This document shows, in pieces, positions 18,428-27,496 of a stretch of 64,000 bases of DNA (the first letter of the stretch is position 1; every line of letters begins with the position of its first letter). The DNA is taken from assembly GCF_009796825.1 (NCBI RefSeq), contig NZ_CP047030.1:3780501-3844500 (forward strand), read 5' to 3'. The DNA is from Algibacter sp. L3A6 (lineage in GTDB: Bacteria > Bacteroidota > Bacteroidia > Flavobacteriales > Flavobacteriaceae). The position numbers and the translations under genes were made by a program. The notes under the pieces were generated by a model, which saw nothing but the letters and a program-made list of their open reading frames with translations, was not told where the DNA came from and made no database searches.

Positions 18428-19819
18428 ATGCATAAACTTGTAATTATTGTACTGTTTTTAATGTCTTCCGTAGGTTTTTCGCAAGAAAACGACACTGTGT
18501 TATCATTAGAAGAATATTTAGGATATGTAAAAAAATATCACCCCATAGTTAAGCAGGCTCAACTGATCACTACGGAAAGTGAGGCTAAACTATTGAAATC
18601 TAGAGGTGCTTTCGATCCAAAATTAGAAGTTGATTATAATCGAAAAAAGTTTAAATCGACTACTTATTATGATAAGCTAAATAGCACCTTTAAAATCCCA
18701 ACGTGGTATGGCGTAGAGCTTAAAGCTAATTATGATAATAATGATGGTACCTATTTAAATCCAGAATACAACACACCAGAAGATGGCTTGTATGGTGTAG
18801 GGGTTTCTGTTTCGTTAGCAAAAGGCTTATTAACCAATGAGCGTATGGCGACCTTAAAAAAGTCTAAATTGTATATAAAATACGCTCAAGCGGAACAAAA
18901 ACTTGTTATTAACGACATTTTATACAATGCTATTTCCACCTATTTTAATTGGTTGAAAAACTACCAAGCTAAATTGGTTTACAGGGATTATTTGGTAAAT
19001 GCAGATACACGATTAAAGAATGTGAAAAGCAGCTTTTTTGCCGGAGACAAACCCGCTATTGATACCCTAGAGGCCAATATTAATTTTAAAAGTAGAAAAC
19101 TAGACTATGAGAAAGCTAAGATTGGATATATAAAATCGGCTTTAGAACTTTCTAATTATTTGTGGTTAGAAAACAACATTCCTTTAGAGTTAGAAGAAGG
19201 CATTTCTCCTGATACCACTACCATTGATAAAATTGATGTAGTACTGAATAGTTCTGTGTTAAATAGTACTGATGAATTAATTGCTAATCATCCAAAACTA
19301 CAAAGTCTTCAAATAAAACAAGAAATCTTAACCGTAGATAAGCGTTTAAAAACAAACAACTTATTACCAAAAATAGATTTGCAATATAACTTTCTATCGA
19401 GTGATTACGAGAATGTAAATAGCTTTAATACGGCCAATTATAAAAGTGGATTAAACATTAGTTTTCCTCTGTTTTTAAGAAAAGAACGTGCCGATTTAAG
19501 ACTCGCTAAATTGAAACTTCAGGATATAGGTTTTGATATTTCTGCAACCAAAGTGAGCTTAAAAAATAAAGTAAATGCCACCATACAAGAAATAGATTCG
19601 TATAACACGCAATACGATTTATTGCAAGATATTGTAGTAGATTACAAGGCGTTTGTTAAAAGTGAAGAACGTAAATTTAGTTTAGGTGAAGGTTCTTTAT
19701 TTTTAGTAAATTATAGAGAAGTTAAACTCATTGAAAGCCAACTAAAAGCTATCGATGTGGAGTATCAATTATTTATCAGTAAATCGAATTTATTACGAGT
19801 TTTAAATAATCTAGAATAG
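18428..19819 (+). CDS. TolC-family outer membrane efflux protein
   Basis: A 463-residue outer-membrane channel component: signal peptide 'MHKLVIIVLFLMSSVGFSQ', then two TolC-type repeats of long helices and short strands. The repeats are visible as 'LSLEEYLGYVKKYHPIVKQA' near residue 25 and 'HPKLQSLQIKQEILTVDKRL' near residue 290. It is the last gene of the TetR/ABC/HlyD/TolC operon and would form the exit duct. It converges with the patatin gene 13 bp away; no clear terminator is visible. Confidence 0.9.
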   Translation: MHKLVIIVLFLMSSVGFSQENDTVLSLEEYLGYVKKYHPIVKQAQLITTESEAKLLKSRGAFDPKLEVDYNRKKFKSTTYYDKLNSTFKIPTWYGVELKANYDNNDGTYLNPEYNTPEDGLYGVGVSVSLAKGLLTNERMATLKKSKLYIKYAQAEQKLVINDILYNAISTYFNWLKNYQAKLVYRDYLVNADTRLKNVKSSFFAGDKPAIDTLEANINFKSRKLDYEKAKIGYIKSALELSNYLWLENNIPLELEEGISPDTTTIDKIDVVLNSSVLNSTDELIANHPKLQSLQIKQEILTVDKRLKTNNLLPKIDLQYNFLSSDYENVNSFNTANYKSGLNISFPLFLRKERADLRLAKLKLQDIGFDISATKVSLKNKVNATIQEIDSYNTQYDLLQDIVVDYKAFVKSEERKFSLGEGSLFLVNYREVKLIESQLKAIDVEYQLFISKSNLLRVLNNLE

Positions 19820-19832
19820 TTTTATTGATGCT

Positions 19833-21524
19833 TTAACCACACAACTCCTCCACCAACCAAAGTGGTTTTTTATTAAATGATACCCAGTCGGCTTTCAAAG
19901 CATCATACAACTTATCTATTTCAGTAAAGTCGGCTATGTTGCTGTCAGGATCTGCTTTCAGTTCTAAAATATATTCCATGAGTTCGTAGCATACAGTAAA
20001 TTGACCGCAAGCAATTAACGTTTGCATTCTGTTTTTCACAACATCCTTTTTATCCCACCATAATGTAGTTGGCGTTTCAGAAGCTGTTAGGCAAACACTT
20101 TCTAAATTTTTACTTGGTGCTTTTATGCCTTTATTATAAGCAGGAGTTTTCATGTATGGCGATTTTTTACCACTCAATTTATAAACCGTTGCTGTAATAC
20201 GTTTGTTTTTTAATTCGTTTTTAGAATAGAATAAATCGTAGTTAACGCGACGCATTTGTTTTAAAAACACATCGTTTATCATAGTCATAGCAGAAGTTAC
20301 ACGATTAGAAAGCATTACTTGTATTAAGCTAATGTCCAATTTTTCAAACGTTAGAATATCATCTAGTAAAGCTTCGGGGATATTTTTATTAAAAAGATGT
20401 TTCAACCTAGAGAGTACTGCTATTTTAACTGACGATGCTACGAGGCCAAAAACAGTTAAGAGCAAACCCATACCAAAAAGTGCACTTCCTAAAATGTACC
20501 AACCCACATAATCTGTTGGCCCAAAAACCTCCATATTATTTAAAAGCAAAATAGCTAAACCAACCAATAGAATAGACCAATAAATGGGTTTAATCGAAAA
20601 ATATTGCAATACCTTATTTATAACTCGTTTGGCGGTCGATTTCTTTTCAATTTTAGTAGCATCTTGTTTCCAAGGTTTCATTTTATAGCTACCTACATCG
20701 TTAACGATAATTAAGTCTAGTTTGCCTTTCATTCTATCGTTAATAAGCATCATGCTACCAATACCTTGGTTGTCGGCTATACCTCCATCCATAATGCCTA
20801 CACCTTCGATAAATGTGTCTAAACCTTTTAAGTTTTTATATGAAGAATTGCTGTGATCTTTAAAATAATCGTCAGGAAACACCAACGGTTCAAACCCTAC
20901 AGGAAAACACGATGACGAGGCAATAACATCTCCTAATTCAACCTCATTTCGTAAAGCATTAATTTCTTTTTGATTGTTTCTATAAAGCGGATTATTTCCA
21001 AAATACCCACGGTTTTGAAACCGATAAGTTAAACCAAACGAAAAATCGGTAGCATTGAAACATACTTGTTCTAGTTGTTTTATTTTACTTTTTTCAAACT
21101 TACCAAATGCCCCTTCAAAAACAGGCATTTCTGAATATGTTAGAGCAAACGCATTTATTAGTGATCTGTTTTTATACGGATTAGCTTTCCAAACTGTATC
21201 ATTTTCTAGCTTAGCAATAGCATTTTCTAATAATACATCGTTTTCTGGTGTAAACGTATTGTAAAACTGCTTAAAAAAAGCTTTAAAATTATAATTAGGC
21301 ATTTGTACTGCTTTGGCATAACCAACTCCTGTAAGCGTACCTCCACTCACTGTGCTTAGCGCTTTAACCGATTTTAATAAGGATTTGTTTTTATAAGAAA
21401 CATGATCGAGATAAGCCAGCACGCCTAAAGCAAAAAAAGTAGCACGATAACCGCCACCACTAAAGCAAAGCCCTATGTTTTCAAAAGGTGTGAATTCTGA
21501 TTTTTTATTTAATTCTTCTGCCAT
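19833..21524 (-). CDS. Patatin-like phospholipase with two membrane segments
   Basis: A 563-residue patatin-fold lipid hydrolase with the Ser-Asp dyad intact: oxyanion loop 'FSGGGYRATFFALGVL' (GGGYR at 23-27), nucleophile Ser60 in 'STVSGGT', and Asp in 'IMDGGIADNQGIGSMM' near residue 246. The SGGT elbow resembles cytosolic phospholipase A2 more than plain GxSxG. Two adjacent hydrophobic segments (about 315-365) interrupt the soluble part and probably anchor it to the membrane. A TATCTTTA sequence on the minus strand at 21551-21558, 26 bp before the start, is one base off the -7 consensus. Unlike the patatin gene at 11241, this one is complete. Confidence 0.85.
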   Translation of the reverse strand: MAEELNKKSEFTPFENIGLCFSGGGYRATFFALGVLAYLDHVSYKNKSLLKSVKALSTVSGGTLTGVGYAKAVQMPNYNFKAFFKQFYNTFTPENDVLLENAIAKLENDTVWKANPYKNRSLINAFALTYSEMPVFEGAFGKFEKSKIKQLEQVCFNATDFSFGLTYRFQNRGYFGNNPLYRNNQKEINALRNEVELGDVIASSSCFPVGFEPLVFPDDYFKDHSNSSYKNLKGLDTFIEGVGIMDGGIADNQGIGSMMLINDRMKGKLDLIIVNDVGSYKMKPWKQDATKIEKKSTAKRVINKVLQYFSIKPIYWSILLVGLAILLLNNMEVFGPTDYVGWYILGSALFGMGLLLTVFGLVASSVKIAVLSRLKHLFNKNIPEALLDDILTFEKLDISLIQVMLSNRVTSAMTMINDVFLKQMRRVNYDLFYSKNELKNKRITATVYKLSGKKSPYMKTPAYNKGIKAPSKNLESVCLTASETPTTLWWDKKDVVKNRMQTLIACGQFTVCYELMEYILELKADPDSNIADFTEIDKLYDALKADWVSFNKKPLWLVEELCG

Positions 21525-21663
21525 AATCTCTTTTGTATCTCTTTACGCTTTAAAGATAGTTATAGATTTTTAACTCTTTGTAAGTAAAATCACTTTGTTT
21601 TTATTGCCATTTATTCAGACTTTACGTTGGTATATTCAGTTATACTTAATAATATAAAAGCAA

Positions 21664-21709
21664 AAACCTCTCATAAGAATTGAATAATATCAATAATTAT
21701 GAAAGGTTT
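21664..21709 (-). terminator. Probable terminator of the EF-hand lipoprotein gene
   Basis: An inverted repeat of two 6-bp blocks around one mismatch (21664-21676 with 21697-21709) and a 20-base loop. Read leftward it ends in a T-rich tract. It lies about 50 bp past the stop at 21758. The long loop lowers confidence. Confidence 0.5.
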
Positions 21710-21757
21710 ACTATTCTAAATTGCAAAAACAAAATAGATAATTTTATAATGTGCGTT

Positions 21758-22057
21758 TTATTTTAAAAGCGCTAATAATCCTGTTAATTCCGCTAGGTCT
21801 AAACTAGAATCGTTATCAACATCTAATGTGTTAAAGTTATCTGAAACAGAGCCGATTGCTTCTGTAGAGCTAATGACTTCATCTTTATTTGCATCTAATA
21901 AGGTAAACAAGCTAGATATTTGTTGTACTGTAGAGTTTGAGCTTAAAGAACTCAATAAAGTTGCTGCACTAGCAATGCTAGATGTATCCATATTTTTTAC
22001 ACTGTTACAACTTGTTAAACTTACAACAACAGCTAGCGATAGTATTACTTTTTTCAT
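21758..22057 (-). CDS. Small EF-hand lipoprotein
   Basis: A 99-residue SPII lipoprotein (Cys17 in 'VSLTSC'). After a Ser/Ala-rich stretch there are two canonical 12-residue EF-hand loops: residues 55-66 (DANKDEVISSTE) and 79-90 (DVDNDSSLDLAE), with Asp/Asn at positions 1, 3 and 5 and Glu at 12. This is a dockerin-like or calcium-binding paired EF-hand on the outer-surface or periplasmic side. No neighbour suggests a partner. Confidence 0.85.
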   Translation of the reverse strand: MKKVILSLAVVVSLTSCNSVKNMDTSSIASAATLLSSLSSNSTVQQISSLFTLLDANKDEVISSTEAIGSVSDNFNTLDVDNDSSLDLAELTGLLALLK

Positions 22058-22201
22058 AATAGGTTTTAATTTATTTTGAACAAATGTAGTGCTACGCGCT
22101 ATTTTAGAGAAAAGGAATATACCAACACAGCAATTTCATCTTTTAAACAAGTAGATTTTTAGACGAAATAGTTTTAACTCCTAATTTGGTTTCCTTTATT
22201 C

Positions 22202-22639
22202 TTATCTAAAGACACTAGCTGTTCCTTCACAAGTCCATTCCGTATCATTTTCATCATCATCGTAAGCAATAAATGTATTTGTACCTGTAAAATTGCCATC
22301 GGTTTCAGAATAAAGGTAATTGCCCGTAAATTTACGTTTGCTACCAGAAGGCAACGTGTATATGGTTTCAATAATTAATGCATCACCATTCAACTCATAA
22401 TAAGAACTTGTTAAGTAACCAGGGTCTGTAAATTCTATAGTTTGATCTGCTAAAAATATAAATTCAAACGCCGGACCTTCTCCTAATTCAAAATCGCCAG
22501 AACATGTTTCCCCATGTCTTTGAAAATTCCAAGAATCCTCAAGGATTTGTTCATCTAAACTTTTTGTTTCATTATCATCATCAGATGAGCAAGACATGAA
22601 TAAGCCTCCTAGTATTATGAATAAAATAAGTTTTTTCAT
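22202..22639 (-). CDS. Lipocalin-like lipoprotein
   Basis: A 145-residue SPII lipoprotein starting at the ATG at 22639 (Cys17 in 'GGLFMSC', then a SSDDD linker). The mature part, 'LDEQILEDSWNFQRHGETC', an 'FIFLADQTIEFTDPG' strand and later strands ending in 'EWTCEGTASVF', resembles the small lipocalin-like domains common in Flavobacteriaceae. Two Cys far apart could form a disulphide. Ligand unknown. Another ATG three codons upstream is possible. Confidence 0.7.
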   Translation of the reverse strand: MKKLILFIILGGLFMSCSSDDDNETKSLDEQILEDSWNFQRHGETCSGDFELGEGPAFEFIFLADQTIEFTDPGYLTSSYYELNGDALIIETIYTLPSGSKRKFTGNYLYSETDGNFTGTNTFIAYDDDENDTEWTCEGTASVFR

Positions 22640-22648
22640 TTTTAACAT

Positions 22649-22976
22649 ATTTAAGTTATTAGTTGTGTTTATTATTCGTAAATGTATTTAATAGTACTTA
22701 TTATCACAAGACAGGAAAATTAAAGAAGGCGCAATTAGGGTGTTTTTTAAAGTCATTTTTTTGATTTTCGTAGGTTTCTTATTTGTTTTGAAAGAGGTAA
22801 ATGTAGGTAAAATCCATTAAAAGTATTATCCTTCAAACAAAGACAATCCCCAACAAAGAGACTAGTATATTTAAAACAACTGATTCTCTGCTTGTTAAAT
22901 ATGAAAAAAATAATGATGAAAAAACATGTTCCTAATCAATTTATCAGAACATAGAAATGATAGACTTTTGAAGAAA
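22649..22976. other. Intergenic stretch (328 bp) upstream of the lipocalin-like gene
   Basis: No gene is supported here. It contains a likely leftward promoter at 22679-22709: TTG (-33, minus strand at 22709-22707), 20 bp, then TACATTTA (-7, minus strand at 22686-22679), one base off consensus, 40 bp before the lipoprotein start. A 44-codon open stretch without start codon near 22815-22935 is probably chance. No hairpin terminator is evident after the DUF6090 gene. Confidence 0.45.
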
Positions 22977-23723
22977 TTAATCCAGTTCCTCTTTTAACTT
23001 GGTGATTAATATTTTAGTTTTACCACGTAGCATTTTAGCATTGTTGAGCTGTATTTGCGTTTGTAATAAACGGTCTATAATACTGTTTTGGTATTCCTTA
23101 TTATTCAGTAAAATACTATAATTAGATTTACTTCCAAATTCTTTAATATGCTGATATTTTATGTTTTCTTTAGGAAGCATATCTACCAACGAAATATGTT
23201 TTTCTAAAACAGGTTTTAACCTATCGCTAATTATCGCTTTAATTTTATCGTCTTGCTCCTTAAAACCGTTTATTTTACTTGGGTATACGGCTATTAAATC
23301 TTTGAGATCGTCACTTTCAATAATCTCAAATTTAGTAGTATTTACAATAGAATTTACAGAGTTATCTAACAAACTAACATCTTTGTGCTGTATATTAATT
23401 ATGGTGTCTTTAGCGCCTTGAGTGATTTCATTTGGAGCTTTGCCAACATATTTTAAAGTGTTTTCTAAATAAACTATGGTTTTAGGATACTCATCTATTA
23501 AGCCCTTTAGTAAGTGTAAGTTGGTGTTTAATTCTTCGTTTAAGTTCTGGTAAATTTTCTGTTCTACAATATTGTTTTTTCTAATATCGTTAAGATCATT
23601 TATTTTCCAAGCAATTGAAATACCAATTACAATAAGTATAATTTCGCCAATAGCATATACCAAATAAGATTTGAACTTACCGAAGGCTATTAGGTTTCTT
23701 CTTAATTTACGGAATAGTTTCAT
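22977..23723 (-). CDS. DUF6090 family membrane protein
   Basis: A 248-residue protein with a basic N-terminus, one membrane helix near residues 21-42 ('YLVYAIGEIILIVIGISIAW') followed by 'KINDLNDIRKNN', then a long helical extracytoplasmic or cytoplasmic domain. 'GEIILIVIGISIAWKINDLN' is the signature of DUF6090, widespread in Flavobacteriia and of unknown function. It is the last gene of the eleven-gene leftward run, 43 bp after the LytTR regulator. Confidence 0.85.
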   Translation of the reverse strand: MKLFRKLRRNLIAFGKFKSYLVYAIGEIILIVIGISIAWKINDLNDIRKNNIVEQKIYQNLNEELNTNLHLLKGLIDEYPKTIVYLENTLKYVGKAPNEITQGAKDTIINIQHKDVSLLDNSVNSIVNTTKFEIIESDDLKDLIAVYPSKINGFKEQDDKIKAIISDRLKPVLEKHISLVDMLPKENIKYQHIKEFGSKSNYSILLNNKEYQNSIIDRLLQTQIQLNNAKMLRGKTKILITKLKEELD

Positions 23724-23766
23724 AGATGATTATTTGGGAATATAAAGGTGAAATTAACCATATAAA

Positions 23767-24495
23767 TTATAGTGAATTACTATTTACAAATTCTAGAAAA
23801 GCCGGTTTATACTGCTCAGAAACAGTAATACGTTGGTTATTGATAATAATTTGACTACGTTCTATAACCTCAATGTTTTTTAAAGACACAATAAAAGAGC
23901 GATGCACACGTAAAAACTGAGTTTCCGGTAATTCCTCTTGTAAAGATTTTAGGCTCATTAAAGTTAAAATAGGCTTTGGATTATCTTTTAACCAAATTTT
24001 GATGTAATCCTTTAAACCTTCAAAATATAATACATCAGACAGCTTTATTCGCAACTGCTTGTATTCCGATTTAACAAATAGAAACTCTTTTGCTTCAGAA
24101 ACTTCGTTTTGCGGTTTCCCCTTTAATAACTTAAACCATGTACTCGCTTTATTGGCTGCTGCTAAAAACTCGGCATAATCAAACGGTTTTAATAAATAAT
24201 CTAAAGCTTCGACTTTAAATCCTTCTAGTGCATATTGATCAAAAGCAGTAGTAAAAATAACCCTGGTTTCTTTTGGTAACATTTTGGAAAATTCAATGCC
24301 TGTTAAATCTGGCATTTGTATGTCTAAAAATAATAAATCTACAGGGTGTTCTTTTATAGACTCCATAGCTTCGATAGCACTACTACATTTTTGTTTTAGT
24401 TCTAAAAAAGGTGTTTTTTTAACATAGCTTTCCACTAAATTAAGCGCCATAGGCTCATCGTCTACAATAACACAGGTGATTTTTATATTGCTCAT
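23767..24495 (-). CDS. LytTR-family response regulator
   Basis: A 242-residue regulator: receiver domain (1-120) with acidic pocket Asp12/Asp13, phospho-acceptor Asp58 in 'LLFLDIQMPD' and Lys107-like 'YLLKPFDY', then a LytTR DNA-binding domain (about 138-240) containing 'FVKSEYKQLRIKLSDVLYFE' and 'FLRVHRSFIVSLKNIEVI'. The partner kinase is almost certainly the LytS-type protein at 27497, three genes upstream in the same run. LytTR proteins bind direct-repeat sites; I cannot point to one upstream of 34100. Confidence 0.93.
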   Translation of the reverse strand: MSNIKITCVIVDDEPMALNLVESYVKKTPFLELKQKCSSAIEAMESIKEHPVDLLFLDIQMPDLTGIEFSKMLPKETRVIFTTAFDQYALEGFKVEALDYLLKPFDYAEFLAAANKASTWFKLLKGKPQNEVSEAKEFLFVKSEYKQLRIKLSDVLYFEGLKDYIKIWLKDNPKPILTLMSLKSLQEELPETQFLRVHRSFIVSLKNIEVIERSQIIINNQRITVSEQYKPAFLEFVNSNSL

Positions 24496-24528
24496 ACGTT
24501 TGGTTTATATATTAAAAGTAGTCCTAAC

Positions 24529-25545
24529 TTATTTTACAGTGTATCTAACAATAACCTCATTATCTAAAATAACATTTGTTGACCATATAAATTGAGCGTC
24601 TACTGCATTATCATCAAAAATATTTATGAAATTGGTGTAAGACGGTTTATTATCTACACCTATCGTATTGTTTGTAAACTCAGTTGCGTTAGGCCATTTG
24701 GTATCATCAAAATCTGCAGATTGCCAATTTGAAGGTGTTTTCCAGTGTAATGCGTAATAAGATGTTCCATCATTAGAATCTTCTGTACTACATGTTTCAC
24801 TTAATCTTAAAGTGCCTTCTTCGTTAGCACAAGATAAATCTCTTAAAGGTGCTGTATAAAATGTTTGCGCTTTCCAATCATTATTTGTTGTTGCAATTAT
24901 ATCACCGCTGGCATCTTTAAAAACAGCGACCATACCGCCATCTCCTGGATGAAATGCTTGTCCTCTATTGGCTTCAGAGCCTAAACCACTATTTTCTTCC
25001 CAATCTACCAGTTTCATTGCTATTGTAAAAGGCCTATTTACCTTAAAACGAACAATGTTAGAGTTAAACTGCGTAAAAGGCACATTATCCTTACCAACAG
25101 GTGTTCCGTTAATATACATTTCAAAATAGTTATCGGCAAATACGTATGCGGTAATAATTTCACCATCAGCATCAACTTCAATAATATCTGTACCGTCTAA
25201 TGCTGCTAAAGCTTCGTCTGCCGATCTATATTCTACTTTTGTACACGGATTAAACAAATCTGATGCAAAAGGAAAACTATCATCAGTAAAATTTACTTCT
25301 GCAGGAACTGTCCATTTACTACCATCTGTTGCAGTAGATGTACCAATTGGCGCTTCTCTACCTCTATCACATGCAAATATATTTTCAATTAACACTGTCG
25401 CTGGTCCTTGAGATACAGATGCTGTACCTTTATATATATCTAAATTTTCTGGTGTTGATTTTTTACCATTTTCACCATTTTTACAAGCTATAATTGTAAA
25501 ACAGGCTAAGACAATCAGTAGTGTCATATTTTTTAAGTGTATCAT
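24529..25545 (-). CDS. Lipoprotein of unknown function with a carbohydrate-binding-like fold
   Basis: A 338-residue SPII lipoprotein (Cys21 after 'TIIA'). The body contains 'NYFEMYINGTPVGKDNVPFT' and 'NWQSADFDDTKWPNATEF', phrases typical of the jelly-roll (galactose-binding-like) domains seen before glycoside hydrolases, and at least six Cys (for example CDRG, NPC, LSC, ETC) that could form disulphides. I recognise no catalytic motif. It sits between the PEBP lipoprotein (13 bp) and the LytTR regulator (33 bp), so it belongs to the YHYH operon. Probably surface-exposed or periplasmic. Confidence 0.6.
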   Translation of the reverse strand: MIHLKNMTLLIVLACFTIIACKNGENGKKSTPENLDIYKGTASVSQGPATVLIENIFACDRGREAPIGTSTATDGSKWTVPAEVNFTDDSFPFASDLFNPCTKVEYRSADEALAALDGTDIIEVDADGEIITAYVFADNYFEMYINGTPVGKDNVPFTQFNSNIVRFKVNRPFTIAMKLVDWEENSGLGSEANRGQAFHPGDGGMVAVFKDASGDIIATTNNDWKAQTFYTAPLRDLSCANEEGTLRLSETCSTEDSNDGTSYYALHWKTPSNWQSADFDDTKWPNATEFTNNTIGVDNKPSYTNFINIFDDNAVDAQFIWSTNVILDNEVIVRYTVK

Positions 25546-25558
25546 TTTATGTTTGTTT

Positions 25559-26158
25559 TTAATTAGAGTCTATAAATGTTAAAGTCGTTCTATCTACAAT
25601 ATTCACAGTAGCCAATGCATCCATAAACACATTATAATCTACATTTAAACTGTGTGCTTTAGGTAAAGCAGCGGGTGTTTCGGATAAGGCATAAAGTGCA
25701 ATAGTGTATTCGTGTTTTCCTTTACCGTGAGAACAAGGCGATGTGTATGATATTGCTGTTCCATCTTTATTAGATCCCATAAACCAATCGCTTTTAGACG
25801 CCATGTTGTAAGATATTTCTGTTGTTTCAGGAGCTATATCCCATAATAACAAATAGGAATTAATTTCTGTTTTATTATCTTTTTTTGGATAATGATACAT
25901 AACAACTGCTAACGATTTAGCACCTTCTGGCACATTTTCCCACGACAGTGGAATGGAGTTTTCAATAGCATTAAGCTTCTCCTCACACTTATAAGCCTCT
26001 AATAAAACACCATCTTTTACCGCAATACTTGTTAGTTTAAAATTAGAGTTTATGGTTTTAAAATCATCATGATTTACTTTTGTAGTCGCTTTTTTATTGT
26101 TATTGCAAGACATTAAACCAATAAAAAAAATGGGTATTATTAATTTTGAATATTTCAT
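25559..26158 (-). CDS. YbhB/YbcL-type PEBP (Raf kinase inhibitor-like) lipoprotein
   Basis: A 199-residue SPII lipoprotein (Cys18 in 'IGLMSC'). The PEBP core is visible: 'IPLSWENVPEGAKSLAVVMY' (the DPDAP-strand region), a variant 'YTSPCSHGKGKHEYTIALYA' in place of the usual GP-PP-GxHRY motif, and a short C-terminal helix and strand. Bacterial PEBPs have a small anion or phospholipid-like pocket; none has a settled role. Its stop-start overlap with the YHYH gene (4 bp) indicates tight coupling. PEBP next to YHYH proteins is the most suggestive functional link in this operon. Confidence 0.88.
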   Translation of the reverse strand: MKYSKLIIPIFFIGLMSCNNNKKATTKVNHDDFKTINSNFKLTSIAVKDGVLLEAYKCEEKLNAIENSIPLSWENVPEGAKSLAVVMYHYPKKDNKTEINSYLLLWDIAPETTEISYNMASKSDWFMGSNKDGTAISYTSPCSHGKGKHEYTIALYALSETPAALPKAHSLNVDYNVFMDALATVNIVDRTTLTFIDSN

Positions 26159-27480
26159 TTTTCTCTTGGTTTATAGGTTTCAACAGTTGCTCTACCATCA
26201 GGGTTTATAAATTGATACGTGTAATTATCTTCATTGTCCCATTTGTAATTTATGATATATTCTTCCGAATTTAAACTGTACGTTAACGCATATGAATTTT
26301 CTCCTAACGTTGTAAAACCAGTAATTTCAGCACCTCGTAGTGGTCTTAAAGCAGGTCTTAATTCTTGCGTTCTAGGTTGTAGAGACACTTGGTTTTCTGG
26401 CGCTTTTGTTTTAGTGTCTAATATTACTTCACCTCTCATACCAGCAATTAAATAAGGATATTCTTTAATAGTATGATATTGATAAGAGCCATCTGCGTTT
26501 GTTTTTCCTAAATATTCATCTAACACATCTGTTGTTTCGCCATAAACAGGAAAACCATCTACAGCATAAGCAACTGGATTGCCAGCGCCTACTTGATCTT
26601 GGAGGTGTAATGGTGATAAATGGTAATGATAATCGTCTGCACGACCACAATGTCCGCCCCAATTATCTAACTCTCCAATAGCATTAGCATCTTCTCCTCT
26701 ATTGTTTAAAGGATTAAAAATAGGGATTCCATTTACCGCAACAGCAATAGCGCCTTTTAGTAAATTGGTTTTTGTAGATAATGGCTGTTCTGCCATTTTA
26801 GGATGCGTAGGTATTGCCCAACTATTATCACCCGTGTAATTTTGATTAATAGGCACTTGTTGTTGCCAATTAGTGATACCAACCATCATGTCATGATCTG
26901 GCAACCCATTTGATGAGATATACAAGTAGTTGTCGTCAGTATGTGTTGTAACACCATCAAATTTCTCAAAAAAGGATTGCATCAATGTCACATTATTTGC
27001 CGGCACTTGCGCTGTATTAGCTTTAGTTGTACTTGTATTTTTGCACGACACCACCAAAAGCAAAACGACACCAAGTGCACCGTGAGTTAAGTACACCGTC
27101 TTTTTTTGTTTTATCAGTTTAAAAACAGAAAAGAATAAAAGAAAGAGACCTAAAGTAATAAGTCCTATATTAAAACTAGATGTTGATTTAGAATCCGTTT
27201 TAACAGCAACACTGCTATTTAAAGACGCAATTAATTCACTTTTAGTTTTAATGTATTTTTGATTAGCTTCAGAAAAGTCTGAAATTTTAAAAGTTTGAAC
27301 AGTATGGTTACCATCCATAAGCCAAACTTGATCATTTTCATATTTTACAAAATCAGCATTAATTGTTTTATTAATACTTGTTAATTCCCATTGTTTTAAA
27401 GAAGTTCCATGTCCGTGTTCATGTGCAAAAAGAGAACTGCACAGCATTAAAAAAAAGAAAAATATAGACGTGTTTTTCAT
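26155..27480 (-). CDS. Membrane-anchored YHYH protein with N-terminal SHD1-like domain
   Basis: A 441-residue protein from the ATG at 27480 (a codon ten upstream would precede the signal peptide). Order: signal peptide ending 'SSLFA'; 'HEHGHG'; an SHD1-like strand module 'KQWELTSINKTINADFVKYE' to 'FKISDFSEANQKYIK' (about 29-78); membrane helix 'GLITLGLFLLFFSVF'; short loop; second hydrophobic run 'GALGVVLLLVVSC' with a lipobox-like Cys146; then a YHYH domain with 'NGIPIFNPLNNRGEDANAI', 'CGRADDYHYHLSPLHL', 'AYAVDGFPVYGE' and 'YQYHTIKEYPYL'. It is built differently from the two other YHYH proteins. It may be a fusion of two exported proteins. Overlaps the PEBP gene by 4 bp. Confidence 0.82.
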   Translation of the reverse strand: MKNTSIFFFFLMLCSSLFAHEHGHGTSLKQWELTSINKTINADFVKYENDQVWLMDGNHTVQTFKISDFSEANQKYIKTKSELIASLNSSVAVKTDSKSTSSFNIGLITLGLFLLFFSVFKLIKQKKTVYLTHGALGVVLLLVVSCKNTSTTKANTAQVPANNVTLMQSFFEKFDGVTTHTDDNYLYISSNGLPDHDMMVGITNWQQQVPINQNYTGDNSWAIPTHPKMAEQPLSTKTNLLKGAIAVAVNGIPIFNPLNNRGEDANAIGELDNWGGHCGRADDYHYHLSPLHLQDQVGAGNPVAYAVDGFPVYGETTDVLDEYLGKTNADGSYQYHTIKEYPYLIAGMRGEVILDTKTKAPENQVSLQPRTQELRPALRPLRGAEITGFTTLGENSYALTYSLNSEEYIINYKWDNEDNYTYQFINPDGRATVETYKPREK

Positions 27481-27496
27481 GAGATTAGTGTTTAAT

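Noticed and set aside
22815..22935. 44-codon open stretch in the spacer before the lipocalin-like gene
   Set aside because: No start codon, no recognisable homology; probably chance in AT-rich DNA.
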